A stretch of DNA of 64,000 bases from an uncultured Sutterella sp. (GTDB lineage Bacteria; Pseudomonadota; Gammaproteobacteria; Burkholderiales; Burkholderiaceae_F), in NCBI GenBank assembly GCA_902463725.1, contig CABQGK010000010.1, positions 1-64,000 on the forward strand, in the 5' to 3' direction. Shown in pieces: positions 17,799 through 26,392 of the stretch. Made by a program: the position numbers and the translations under genes. How positions within the stretch are numbered: the stretch's first letter is position 1; each line of letters opens with the position of its first letter. The notes beneath the pieces were generated by a model. It saw only the letters and a program-made list of their open reading frames with translations, ran no database searches and was not told where the DNA came from.

Positions 17799-19109
17799 AT
17801 GGAAACACTTCTACAGGCGTGTGTAGTGCTGGTAGCGCTGTTTATCGGCGCTAGATACAAGGGTATCGGGTTAGGCATATGGGGCGGCGTTGGCTTGCTC
17901 ATCCTTGTACTTTTCTTTGGTGTCAAACCTACTTCAGCACCTATTGATGTCATGCTAATTTTGACCGCAGTGGTCACTGCAGCTTCCGTAATGGATGCTG
18001 CTGGTGGCGTTGCATTTATGGTGAAGATTGCTGAGCGCATTATTCGGGCAAACCCTAAACGCATCACTCTTGTCGCTCCATTTACGACTTGGTTCTTTAC
18101 CTTTTTAGCAGGTACTGCGCACATCTCCTATCCACTAATGCCAGTGATTTATGAGGTAGCGTATTCTGCAGGGATACGCCCAGAAAGACCAATGACTGTG
18201 TCCATGGTCGCAGCTCAACAGGCAGTTACAGCATCTCCTGTATCTGCAGCTACTGCCGCCTTACTGGGACTTCTAGCCGCCAATCACTTTGATATCTCTC
18301 TAGGTCAGATTCTTGCTGTTACGGTGCCTGCTTCACTTTGTGGCATTTTTGTCGCAGCACTTGTTCAGATGCATATTGGCAAAGAGTTGGCAGACGATCC
18401 CGATTTCCAAGCACGGCTTCAAGCTGGGCTAGTAAAAGCTCCAGAGAAGCGTGAGGATAAGAAACTGCCACCTAAGGCTTGGCTTTCGGCACTTATCTTC
18501 GTTCTCGGCGTTTCGTTCGTCGTCATTTCTGGGTTCTTCCCTGCATTGCGGACCCCTACTGGTGGGAAGCCAATTGGTATGGCTACTTTCCTGCAGATCT
18601 TCATGTTGGCGGTAGCAGCACTCATCTTGGTATGCAATAAACCAAAGCTCAATGAGGCGATGAGTTCACCCATTATGCGTGCAGGGATCACTGCTCTGAT
18701 TGCTGTCTTTGGCCTTGCGTGGTTAGGTGACAGCTTTATTTCTGCGCATAAGGAAGTGTGGCTTATAAATTTCAAGGACATGATCAGCGGTTATCCTTGG
18801 CTGTTTGCACTTTTCCTCTTTTTCATGAGCGCCATCTTAGCCTCTCAAGCCGCGACTGTACGAGCAGTAATGCCATTAGGTTTGGTGCTTGGACTGTTGC
18901 CCAGCTCTCTTATTGGGATGTATCCAGCAGTCAACGGACTGTTCTTCATTCCATCGGCGGGGCCGCTTGTAGCCACACTTTCCTTTGACCTATCGGGTAC
19001 TTGCAAAATTGGGAAATATGTCTTCAATCATTCCTTCATGTTGCCCGGCTGCATTGCAACCGCAACTGCTGTAACCGTTGGTTTGGTCATTCAAACGTTT
19101 TTGTTCTAA
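17799..19109 (+). CDS. Anaerobic C4-dicarboxylate transporter, DcuA/DcuB family
   Basis: A 436-residue inner-membrane carrier from the ATG at 17799, with AAAGGAG at 17787-17793; the TTG at 17784 is not needed. About ten to twelve hydrophobic helices are visible, and the start (VVLVALFIGARYKGIGLGIWGGVG) and central FTTWFFTFLAGTAHISYPLMPVIYEV are characteristic of Dcu proteins. The family exchanges fumarate, malate, aspartate and succinate during anaerobic growth. It is followed after 12 bp by an argininosuccinate-lyase-like gene and is divergent from a LysR regulator. The pairing suggests that it imports the lyase substrate or exchanges the fumarate produced for succinate. DcuA and DcuB cannot be separated by eye. 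Confidence 0.92.
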   Translation: METLLQACVVLVALFIGARYKGIGLGIWGGVGLLILVLFFGVKPTSAPIDVMLILTAVVTAASVMDAAGGVAFMVKIAERIIRANPKRITLVAPFTTWFFTFLAGTAHISYPLMPVIYEVAYSAGIRPERPMTVSMVAAQQAVTASPVSAATAALLGLLAANHFDISLGQILAVTVPASLCGIFVAALVQMHIGKELADDPDFQARLQAGLVKAPEKREDKKLPPKAWLSALIFVLGVSFVVISGFFPALRTPTGGKPIGMATFLQIFMLAVAALILVCNKPKLNEAMSSPIMRAGITALIAVFGLAWLGDSFISAHKEVWLINFKDMISGYPWLFALFLFFMSAILASQAATVRAVMPLGLVLGLLPSSLIGMYPAVNGLFFIPSAGPLVATLSFDLSGTCKIGKYVFNHSFMLPGCIATATAVTVGLVIQTFLF

Positions 19110-19121
19110 TGAGGCTTTGTC

Positions 19122-20630
19122 ATGAAAGAAACTGCTCGTGGAAAAATCAAGAAGGCACCAGCTCCAGAGGTCGTTAAGTACCTTATTCGGCCCGCAATCC
19201 TACAGGATCTTGAACGCTCGTATTTGACGATTTTGGATATCAATCGCGCGCATATTCTGATGCTCGCTAAACAGAAGATCATTACAGAAAAGACAGCTGC
19301 AGAGCTCTTAAAGGCTACCAAAAAGATTGCTGACGAGAAGGATGCTCCGACATTTGAAATAAATCCCAATATTGAAGATCTGTATTTCAATTTAGAAAAG
19401 TACTTGATTTCACTTACTGGACTGGATATTGGTGGGCAACAACACACTGCACGTAGTCGAAATGATTTAGCGGCTACGGAATTAAGAATCGATGTCCGCC
19501 GCTACTACTTGAAGCTCTCGGAGATGTTTTTGCACTTACGTGCGACACTTCTAGAAGTGGCTAAGAAGAATAAAGACGCTGTTATGTCTGGCTACACTCA
19601 TATGCAGCCAAGCGAACCAATCACATTTGCACATTATTTAAGTGCAGTGTCTAATGCACTCGCTCGTGATTATCATCGATTCCAAAATGTTTGGGACACA
19701 TTGAATCTATGTCCGTTAGGTTCTTGCTCGATGGGGTCTACCTCTTTCCCAATAGATCGCGCGTATACGGCCTCACTATTGGGTTTTGACAAGCCCATGG
19801 AAAACTCAATCGACGGAGTCGCTGCACGAGATTTTGCACTTGAATTGGTCAACGCGTTAGCGATGACGGCCAATACGATGAGTAGATTGGCCTTAGACCT
19901 ATACACATGGTCAACGCCTGAATATGGCTACATTGAAGTTGATGACTCTTGTGCTGTTTGCTCGTCGATCATGCCCCAGAAGAAAAACCCAATGACACTA
20001 GAGCATGTGAAAGGTAAGGCCGCTCACATGGAAGCGTTCTACGTGTCGATTTTTTCTAGCATGAAGAATGTGCTCTACTCACATTGCAGAGATATTTCAG
20101 TCGAGTCTGTGCGTTTGGTTTGGCAGGCTCTACAAGAGATGGAAGCTGATTTCGCGCTATTGGATGTCACAGTGAAAACGATGCAGCTAAAAAAGACTCG
20201 CATGTTATCGAATGCACGGAACAACTTCTGTACAGTGACCGAGCTTGCGAACTACTTGGTTCGCTACGACAAAATTTCATTCCGTGAAGCACATGAAATT
20301 ATTGCTCATGTGGTCGGTCATTTGTGTGAGGGTGGACAGGATGCATCACACATAACTAGGGCTGTGATCAACGAAAGTGCGACAGCATTATTCGGCTTTA
20401 CAACGTCATTGACAGATGAATTGATCAACGAGGCTTTGGATCCTTCACGTGTGGCAGAGGCTAAGAGTCCAATTGGCGGTAGTGCATTGCACGAAGTAGA
20501 GCGCCAGCTATCTGTACTGGACAGTCAATTGGCTGCCGATAGTGCTGAGTTGGAAGCGAGAAAAAAGAAGGTTGAGAGTGCAGCTCACTTGCTCTTAGAG
20601 GATGAAAAGCCGTTTTTGAACGTCAGCTGA
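19122..20630 (+). CDS. Argininosuccinate-lyase-like fumarate-releasing lyase
   Basis: A 502-residue member of the aspartase/fumarase superfamily. It shows the three conserved regions: TARSRNDLAATELRI near residue 110, SGYTHMQPSEPITFAHYL near 155-170, and the signature loop SSIMPQKKNPMTLEHVKGKA near 285. These are argH-like, but the usual GS before SIMPQKKNP is replaced (CAVCSSIMPQ) and the N-terminus is longer. No other arginine-biosynthesis gene is nearby. It is cotranscribed with a Dcu carrier under a LysR regulator. I therefore favour a catabolic lyase that splits an N-substituted aspartate into fumarate plus an amine, similar in principle to EDDS lyase, rather than biosynthetic ArgH. The exact substrate is unknown. 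Confidence 0.8.
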   Translation: MKETARGKIKKAPAPEVVKYLIRPAILQDLERSYLTILDINRAHILMLAKQKIITEKTAAELLKATKKIADEKDAPTFEINPNIEDLYFNLEKYLISLTGLDIGGQQHTARSRNDLAATELRIDVRRYYLKLSEMFLHLRATLLEVAKKNKDAVMSGYTHMQPSEPITFAHYLSAVSNALARDYHRFQNVWDTLNLCPLGSCSMGSTSFPIDRAYTASLLGFDKPMENSIDGVAARDFALELVNALAMTANTMSRLALDLYTWSTPEYGYIEVDDSCAVCSSIMPQKKNPMTLEHVKGKAAHMEAFYVSIFSSMKNVLYSHCRDISVESVRLVWQALQEMEADFALLDVTVKTMQLKKTRMLSNARNNFCTVTELANYLVRYDKISFREAHEIIAHVVGHLCEGGQDASHITRAVINESATALFGFTTSLTDELINEALDPSRVAEAKSPIGGSALHEVERQLSVLDSQLAADSAELEARKKKVESAAHLLLEDEKPFLNVS

Positions 20631-20659
20631 GCCTTGTGCTAGCTTAGAGCGAGGGATCT

Positions 20660-20685
20660 AGGGTAGGCCTTAGTCGGTCTACCCT
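20660..20685. terminator. Hairpin between convergent lyase and flavoprotein genes
   Basis: AGGGTAGGCC (20660-20669) pairs with GGTCTACCCT (20676-20685), with one G-U pair and a 6-base loop. It lies between two convergent stops and may serve both transcripts, although no long U-tract follows. Confidence 0.55.
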
Positions 20686-20707
20686 TGGGTTACGGAAGTG
20701 TTAGGCG

Positions 20708-22519
20708 TTACTTCATCGAGCGCACATACTTCACAGCGCTGTCAGCGGCCACCACGCCAGAGACAATAGCCCACGAGTTCATCATGGCCGTCATGGAGTC
20801 GGCACCGTTAGCGCCGCCCACCACCGAGCCTGCACCATAGAGCGCAGGGATGACTTCACCCTTACGGTTCATGATTGCCAAATCCGCATTGGCTTTGAGT
20901 CCACCGAGCGTGGTCTGGTAACGAACCTTCTGCTCAACAATGTGGTATGGCCCAGCCCCCAATGCTCCCGTGATCGGACGATTGAATTCGCTATCCTTGC
21001 CAGCGGCGGCCATCTGGTTCCAGCTAGCCACGGTCTTTGTAAGTTGCTCGGCGTTGATGCCCATCGATTTGGCGGCATCTTCGAGCTTGTCGCTAACCGC
21101 CATCACGGGCGCACCAGCGTTTTCAATCGTTGCCCACGCATCAAGCGCTTCGGGATTGGGTACCAGTTTGTCCTCAAGCGACTTATCAACATAGACCTTC
21201 CAGGCAGCCGCATCCATCACGATGTAGGCCATGTGCTGTGGTTGCGCAATCGTCGCGTCCGTAAGCACCCCCAGTCCTTCACGCTCATTGACAAAGCGCT
21301 TGCCATCGATATTGACATAGATGGCCCCAGACTTCTTGATCGTATCGGTCGAGGAAGCGGTTGCAGCGAGCCCATGGCCCGGCACGGTTTCAACCCCATG
21401 CGGGTACTTCTTGACGAGATCCATGTTGATGACATCTGCGTCAAGCGCGGTGGCCATCTTTAGCCCGTCGCCCGTCTCACTGTCAAGACCGTAGAAAACG
21501 TAATCGCGCATCTCGGCGGGCAACAACCGTTTTTGTGCTCCGTACCCACCGCTAGCCAAAATCGTCGCCTTACTCTTAATTTCGTAGGAGTTGCCGTTCT
21601 CATCAAAAGCACGCACCCCAATCACTCGCCCCGACTCATCGGTAATGAGCTTATCGGCACGCGTACCAAGTAGTAGCCGACCACCAAAATCCGCGTACTT
21701 CTTCTGCATAAGGTGCAGGAAATTCACGCTACGCCCTTCAACACCGAGTTGCCGATTAGCCGAATGATCAGGGTACTGCGTAGCAGCGGGCCCATACGGG
21801 ATCTTCAGATCATCGATGAGCCAATCGACCACACCACCAACTCGGTGCGTGATCATCTTCACGAGCACGGGATCATTGCGATTCTTACCAATGCGCATGA
21901 TGTCCTTTTCCGCGAGCGCTGGGCTATCCTTGGTCTCTTTCATCACCTCACGTTGATAGCGCGAGCCCGTGGCAATCAGGGTGCCGGCGTTTAGCATCGT
22001 AGCGCCACCGATCATCGGCATCTTTTCGATGAGAAGCACCTTCACGCCTTGGCTTGCAGCACGGACGGCAGCGGCCATCCCTGCGCCACCCGCACCCACA
22101 ACGAGCACATCCGTTGTTTCTTTATGCGCTTGGCCCTTGCTGAACTCACGAATAGGGAGTACGGCAAAGGCGAGAGGGTCACCCCCCGCTTTTTTAATAG
22201 CGTTGCTCACGGCACGGCGAATCCCGTTACTGGTGAGTGTCGCGCCTGAAATGGAATCCACCGCCGTGCTGTTTCCCTCTACGATGCGCGCAGGGAAAGT
22301 TTTGAGTGCCGCGTCAGCAATCCCCGCGGTCTCGGCGTGTTTCAAAATCTTGACGGCGGCGATCTTGCCCGCTTTAAACGTCACCGCCACATCAATCGGT
22401 CCATTGCGGCCATCAGCGGATGCGTTGAATGTGCCGTTTTTCACGCCAGCGGCCGAGACGGCTCCTGCAGCACTCAGCGCGCCCATGAGCACCACGAGCG
22501 TGGTAAGGCGAAAGTTCAT
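20708..22519 (-). CDS. Periplasmic FMN/FAD fumarate-reductase-like flavoprotein
   Basis: About 603 residues. GGAGG at 22526-22530 favours the second of two adjacent ATGs (22519). A signal peptide (LTTLVVLMGALSAAGAVSAA) is followed by an FMN-binding domain (about 25-100) with the flavin-attachment motif DSISGATLTS, where FMN is linked covalently to the threonine. A fumarate-reductase/succinate-dehydrogenase-type FAD domain starts near 138 (VLVVGAGGAGMAAAVRAA). There are no haem-binding CxxCH motifs, so electrons must come from another carrier. Such proteins reduce fumarate, urocanate or other enoates as anaerobic electron acceptors. It faces the Dcu/lyase operon that would supply fumarate, but its true acceptor is unproven. 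Confidence 0.88.
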   Translation of the reverse strand: MNFRLTTLVVLMGALSAAGAVSAAGVKNGTFNASADGRNGPIDVAVTFKAGKIAAVKILKHAETAGIADAALKTFPARIVEGNSTAVDSISGATLTSNGIRRAVSNAIKKAGGDPLAFAVLPIREFSKGQAHKETTDVLVVGAGGAGMAAAVRAASQGVKVLLIEKMPMIGGATMLNAGTLIATGSRYQREVMKETKDSPALAEKDIMRIGKNRNDPVLVKMITHRVGGVVDWLIDDLKIPYGPAATQYPDHSANRQLGVEGRSVNFLHLMQKKYADFGGRLLLGTRADKLITDESGRVIGVRAFDENGNSYEIKSKATILASGGYGAQKRLLPAEMRDYVFYGLDSETGDGLKMATALDADVINMDLVKKYPHGVETVPGHGLAATASSTDTIKKSGAIYVNIDGKRFVNEREGLGVLTDATIAQPQHMAYIVMDAAAWKVYVDKSLEDKLVPNPEALDAWATIENAGAPVMAVSDKLEDAAKSMGINAEQLTKTVASWNQMAAAGKDSEFNRPITGALGAGPYHIVEQKVRYQTTLGGLKANADLAIMNRKGEVIPALYGAGSVVGGANGADSMTAMMNSWAIVSGVVAADSAVKYVRSMK

Positions 22520-22698
22520 CATAATCCTCCCCGTTTCTTGACATTGTGCGAAGTTGGTCGTGTGCGCTCCGTGAGCGCACTGCAGAAAGGATTATCCTCC
22601 TTGAAAACTAACCACAACAAGGGACGTAAGGGAAAGTACCCATCTCGGGAATGTTCAGTAAGGAAAAGAGGAGGTTGAGTTAAGGCGCAGTGAGGCGC

Positions 22699-23118
22699 TT
22701 AGCGCACAATGACCTCACGCCAGCCTTGTTCGAGATCGTTAGCTAGGCGTGTGTGGTTTGCGCAGAGGTAATCCATCGTTGCGGCACTCACACGTTTTGC
22801 CGCCTGCTGATTGCAGGTGAAGTAGCCGTGAAAGCGCCCCGATTTTTCGACGAGCACCACAAATTTGCTACTTGTTCGGCGGCTCCATGGGCTCGCGACG
22901 TTTACCGCATTCCCATACTTACCCGCTGGGTTCCAAATAGAGACGGGGCTTGTGGCACTGCCAAAGCGCCCTTTAGCGTTCCAAATTGAGCTCTGATGTG
23001 TGGGCTTGCAAGTGAAGCACCCAAGGTAGACGTTCCCAGCGAACAGGTGCAGTTCAGCGGCAGCGGCTTGCGTCGTGAGCGCCGCAGCCAAGACAAAAGC
23101 AAAGAGAAATTTGGCCAT
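22699..23118 (-). CDS. Small exported protein with IWN-x-x-G repeats
   Basis: A 139-residue protein with a signal peptide (FLFAFVLAAALTTQAAAA). The mature part begins LHLFAGNVYLGCFTC and contains three imperfect repeats of the S-I-W-N-x-x-G-x-(F/Y)-G type between residues 40 and 80. The CxxC pair and two later cysteines may form disulfides in the periplasm. Similar small exported proteins with IWN repeats are widespread in bacteria but without assigned function. It stands alone, with no clear ribosome-binding site, 180 bp beyond the flavoprotein start. Confidence 0.75.
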   Translation of the reverse strand: MAKFLFAFVLAAALTTQAAAAELHLFAGNVYLGCFTCKPTHQSSIWNAKGRFGSATSPVSIWNPAGKYGNAVNVASPWSRRTSSKFVVLVEKSGRFHGYFTCNQQAAKRVSAATMDYLCANHTRLANDLEQGWREVIVR

Positions 23119-23249
23119 GTTGAGTCAGCAGAAAAGAACTTGGTCAAGGCTCTGAATATTCTACGCGGCTCGCGCCATCGCGGGAGAATCTTGCGCTCAG
23201 GTAGAATCGAAATGATTTTGGACTCAGCCGTTCCTTTTCGCGCCGCCGC

Positions 23250-24065
23250 ATGTATTTATCCGCGCTTTCCCGTTCAGCACGAGTGAGCTCAGCCAGTTTC
23301 ACGGTTGAGAGTAGCTTTGCGCATGCCATCAATCTGCGTGAAGCCTCTGGCGCGCTTATGACGCTCGTGACGTGCGGGAAACCACTTCCCCCTCAGGGCA
23401 TCAAAGTGGATTGCCCGCAGTTCCCTGAGATCGACTTAGGGAATCGAGCGACATTTCGGCAGGGAGTGCTTACCCTCTTTGGCAACACTCCCTTATCAAT
23501 TGATGTCACGCACGCACAAGTCATTGACCTCACGGCTGGGCGCATTGCCCCGGACGCTGCGCGTGTGCGCCTTGCGCTAGAACGGTACCTTCACATCGAA
23601 ACCGAACCTGCTAGCAGCACCCTCTGGCCCGTGGCGAGCGCCCCACACTCGCGCACGGGTCTTGACTGCCTTTGCGCCCGTCCGTGGCTCGCGGCACGCG
23701 CAGCTCAAGTGCGCGCAGGCGCTCTCGACAACTTGGTCGCTGAGTTGATTGGGCTCGGTCCTGGACTCACCCCAAGCGGAGACGATTTCCTCTGCGGCTG
23801 GCTCTGGTGGGCAACGCTAGCGAAACGTGCTGAACTTGCCCCCCTTCGCGTCGCGGTTCTTAAGCATCTCACCGCAACGACGCCCATTAGTCAGAGCCTT
23901 CTCATTGCTGCGAGCAACGGGGTGTTTCTTGAATCACTAAAAGTCGCTGAGCTTGACCCCGATGCTGGGTTTAGCTCGCTTGCTCAACAAGGGCACTCCT
24001 CGGGGATGGATACCCTCGCGGGGATCGCTTTCGCGCTTATGTTTGTCGACGCCCTTGCTTTGTAA
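23250..24065 (+). CDS. allH: DUF2877 protein, AllH-like subunit of a carbamoyltransferase
   Basis: A 271-residue cytosolic protein of the DUF2877 (YlbF/AllH) family, shown by the hallmark GLGPGLTPSGDDFLCGWLWW near residue 167. In Escherichia coli AllH acts with AllF (FdrA) and AllG (YlbE) as an oxamate carbamoyltransferase, turning oxalurate into oxamate plus carbamoyl phosphate. Genes for FdrA and AllG homologues lie just downstream on the same strand, so the complex appears complete here. The ATG at 23250 lacks a good ribosome-binding site, so the N-terminus is uncertain. The next gene follows after 100 bp. Confidence 0.82.
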   Translation: MYLSALSRSARVSSASFTVESSFAHAINLREASGALMTLVTCGKPLPPQGIKVDCPQFPEIDLGNRATFRQGVLTLFGNTPLSIDVTHAQVIDLTAGRIAPDAARVRLALERYLHIETEPASSTLWPVASAPHSRTGLDCLCARPWLAARAAQVRAGALDNLVAELIGLGPGLTPSGDDFLCGWLWWATLAKRAELAPLRVAVLKHLTATTPISQSLLIAASNGVFLESLKVAELDPDAGFSSLAQQGHSSGMDTLAGIAFALMFVDALAL

Positions 24066-24165
24066 TTTCATCATTGAGCTGGCGTCGTTTCACAACACGT
24101 TCACTAAGCGGAGTATCCTTTCGTGGTATCCCCCCAAAAAAATCCCCTTCCACGCGAGGTGAACC

Positions 24166-24825
24166 ATGATCAGGCTAGCTGCCAAGCCGTTTGAGTACGC
24201 TTTTGACCCCCAAAAAACTGCACTTATCGTGATCGATATGCAACGTGACTTCGTCGAGCCTGGCGGCTTCGGTGAGGTTCTTGGCAACGACGTGAGCCTT
24301 GTGCGACGCGCAATTGAACCATGCAAAAAAGTGCTCGCCGCAGCACGCGCGGCGGGGCTCCTCGTCATTCATACCCGCGAAGGGCACAACCCTACGCTCA
24401 CCGATCTTTGGCCCGCAAAGCGCACCCGCGGCGGAAAAACCTTCATTGGCGAGCAGGGACCAATGGGTCGCATTTTGGTGCGCGGCGAAGCGGGTCACGA
24501 CATCATCGATGAGCTCAAACCGCTCAGCTCTGAAATCGTGCTGGATAAGCCAGGCAAAGGCGCGTTTTACGCCACGGATTTGGAGCTGATGCTACGCAGT
24601 CGCGGTATTGAGTCCCTCATTATCTGTGGCGTGACTACTGAGGTTTGCGTGCAGAGCACTTCGAGAGAAGCGAACGATCGCGGCTTTGAAGTACTCGTCA
24701 TTGAAGATGCCTGTGCATCCTACTTCCCAGAGTTTCATCGGGTCACGCTTGAGATGTTCGCCGCACAAGGCGCGATCGTAGGTTGGGTTGCTCAAGCAGA
24801 TGCCCTCTGCGCCGCCCTCAAGTAA
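24166..24825 (+). CDS. Isochorismatase-family cysteine amidohydrolase (biuret/ureidoacrylate hydrolase type)
   Basis: A 219-residue cysteine hydrolase with the complete triad: D24 in VIDMQRDF, K128 in LDKPGKGAF and C161 in GVTTEVCVQST. The cis-peptide region GVTTEV precedes the nucleophile. The sequence resembles the RutB/biuret-hydrolase branch, which hydrolyses ureido or amide bonds, more than true isochorismatases. GAGGTG lies just before the ATG. It sits inside the AllH-AllF-AllG cluster, so it probably deamidates or decarbamoylates a ureide before or after the carbamoyl transfer step. The substrate cannot be named from the sequence. Confidence 0.85.
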   Translation: MIRLAAKPFEYAFDPQKTALIVIDMQRDFVEPGGFGEVLGNDVSLVRRAIEPCKKVLAAARAAGLLVIHTREGHNPTLTDLWPAKRTRGGKTFIGEQGPMGRILVRGEAGHDIIDELKPLSSEIVLDKPGKGAFYATDLELMLRSRGIESLIICGVTTEVCVQSTSREANDRGFEVLVIEDACASYFPEFHRVTLEMFAAQGAIVGWVAQADALCAALK

Positions 24826-24844
24826 GCGGTGAGGACAAAGCAGT

Positions 24845-26392
24845 ATGTCCATCTATCATCGCCTTATTCCGAACCAGTACCGTGATTCGGTCGCGCTCAT
24901 GCACGTGAGCAAACGACTGATCGAAGAGCGTGGCGTCAAAAACGCCGCACTCATCATGGCTACCCCACAAAATCTCAAGCAACTTGCCATGGGCGGGCTC
25001 AAGATCGAGGTCGAGGCCAAACCCACCGACCTTCTTATCGTGATTGAGTCCGACACAGAAGATGTCGAACCGCTCTTTGAGTTTGCGCTTGATTCCCTCA
25101 AATCTAAGCACGAGACGCAGAAAGCGGGCAGGCTAGACGCCGCACCGCTCAAAAGCCTTGTGCTCGCCGCGCGCGAACATCCCGAGGCAAACCTCGCGCT
25201 GATTTCCGTGCCAGGCTCCTACGCGAGTGCCGAAGCGCTTAAAGCGCTCACCGCTGGCCTTAACGTCATGATGTTTAGCGACAATGTTCCGCTAGAGGAT
25301 GAAGTGATGCTCAAGCGCCGCGCTCACGACTTGTCGCTTCTGATGATGGGGCCCGACTGTGGCACCTCCATCATCAATGGAATTCCACTCGGCTTTGCCA
25401 ACCGTGTACGCGCAGGCAGCATTGGGATTGTTGCTGCCTCGGGCACGGGGCTTCAAGAAGTGAGCACGCGCATTGATGCGTTAGGAGGGGGAATTTCGCA
25501 AGCCATTGGCACAGGCGGACGTGACCTCCATGAGGAGGTCGGCGGAATCACCATGCTCGATGCGCTCGGTGCGCTCGAGGCGGACGCGCACACCAAAACG
25601 ATCATCCTCATTTCCAAACCCGCCGCGCTCTCTGTCATGATGCGCGTCATCAGCGCGGCCAATGCCGCAAACAAAGCGGTCATCGTGCATTTCCTCGGGC
25701 TCGAAGCTGCGCCCGCAGGGCTCACGCTTGCGGCCCACGTGCAGCTCGCAACGAGTCTAACCGACGCCGCAGAACTGGCCGTTGCGGGCACGCATGCCAC
25801 GCCCCCTGCGCTCGATAGCGAGCTGAGGGCTCAAGCACTTTCACTCACCCCCACGCAGCGCAGTGTGCGCGGCATCTACACAGGCGGGACCTTCTGCTAT
25901 GAAGCGCAACTCGTTTTCTCGCAGCTGGGCGAGCCCATCGCCTCGAACGCTCCTATTGCTGGTGCACAAACCTTAGTCCCCGCTGGCACGCACCCCGCTG
26001 GGCACCACTTCTGGGACATGGGTGAAGATGAATTTACCCGAGGGCGCCCGCACCCGATGATCGATCCTACGCTACGCACAGCGTATCTCTCCCAAGCGGC
26101 AGAGGATCCCAGCACGGCAGTGATTCTCTTTGATGTGGTTCTTGGTTACGGTGCGCACCCTGATCCCGCGGGGGCGCTATTGCCAGCGCTCACACACATC
26201 GTGCGCGATAAGCCGCACGCGCCCATCCTGGTTGCACATGTCTGCGGCACGGACGCGGATGCTCAGGGGCGAGCGCGTCAAATCGAAGCGTTGCAAAGCG
26301 CCGGTGTACACATCGCGCCAAGCAACTGGCACGCGGCCATGCTTGCGCGTGCGGTAGTCACTGCACGGCTTGAGCAAGGAGGACACCAATGA
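24845..26392 (+). CDS. fdrA: FdrA/AllF-like acyl-CoA-synthetase-fold subunit
   Basis: A 515-residue protein of the FdrA family. It has the succinyl-CoA-synthetase-like nucleotide fold, with GIVAASGTGLQEVSTRID and QAIGTGGRDLHEEVGG near residues 200-235 and a second CoA-ligase-like half (SVRGIYTGGTFCYEAQ, near 340). In E. coli this protein (AllF) is part of oxamate carbamoyltransferase. GTGAGGAC precedes the ATG by 9 bases, the gene follows the hydrolase after 19 bp, and its stop overlaps the AllG start (ATGA at 26389-26392), showing tight coupling with that subunit. Confidence 0.88.
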   Translation: MSIYHRLIPNQYRDSVALMHVSKRLIEERGVKNAALIMATPQNLKQLAMGGLKIEVEAKPTDLLIVIESDTEDVEPLFEFALDSLKSKHETQKAGRLDAAPLKSLVLAAREHPEANLALISVPGSYASAEALKALTAGLNVMMFSDNVPLEDEVMLKRRAHDLSLLMMGPDCGTSIINGIPLGFANRVRAGSIGIVAASGTGLQEVSTRIDALGGGISQAIGTGGRDLHEEVGGITMLDALGALEADAHTKTIILISKPAALSVMMRVISAANAANKAVIVHFLGLEAAPAGLTLAAHVQLATSLTDAAELAVAGTHATPPALDSELRAQALSLTPTQRSVRGIYTGGTFCYEAQLVFSQLGEPIASNAPIAGAQTLVPAGTHPAGHHFWDMGEDEFTRGRPHPMIDPTLRTAYLSQAAEDPSTAVILFDVVLGYGAHPDPAGALLPALTHIVRDKPHAPILVAHVCGTDADAQGRARQIEALQSAGVHIAPSNWHAAMLARAVVTARLEQGGHQ

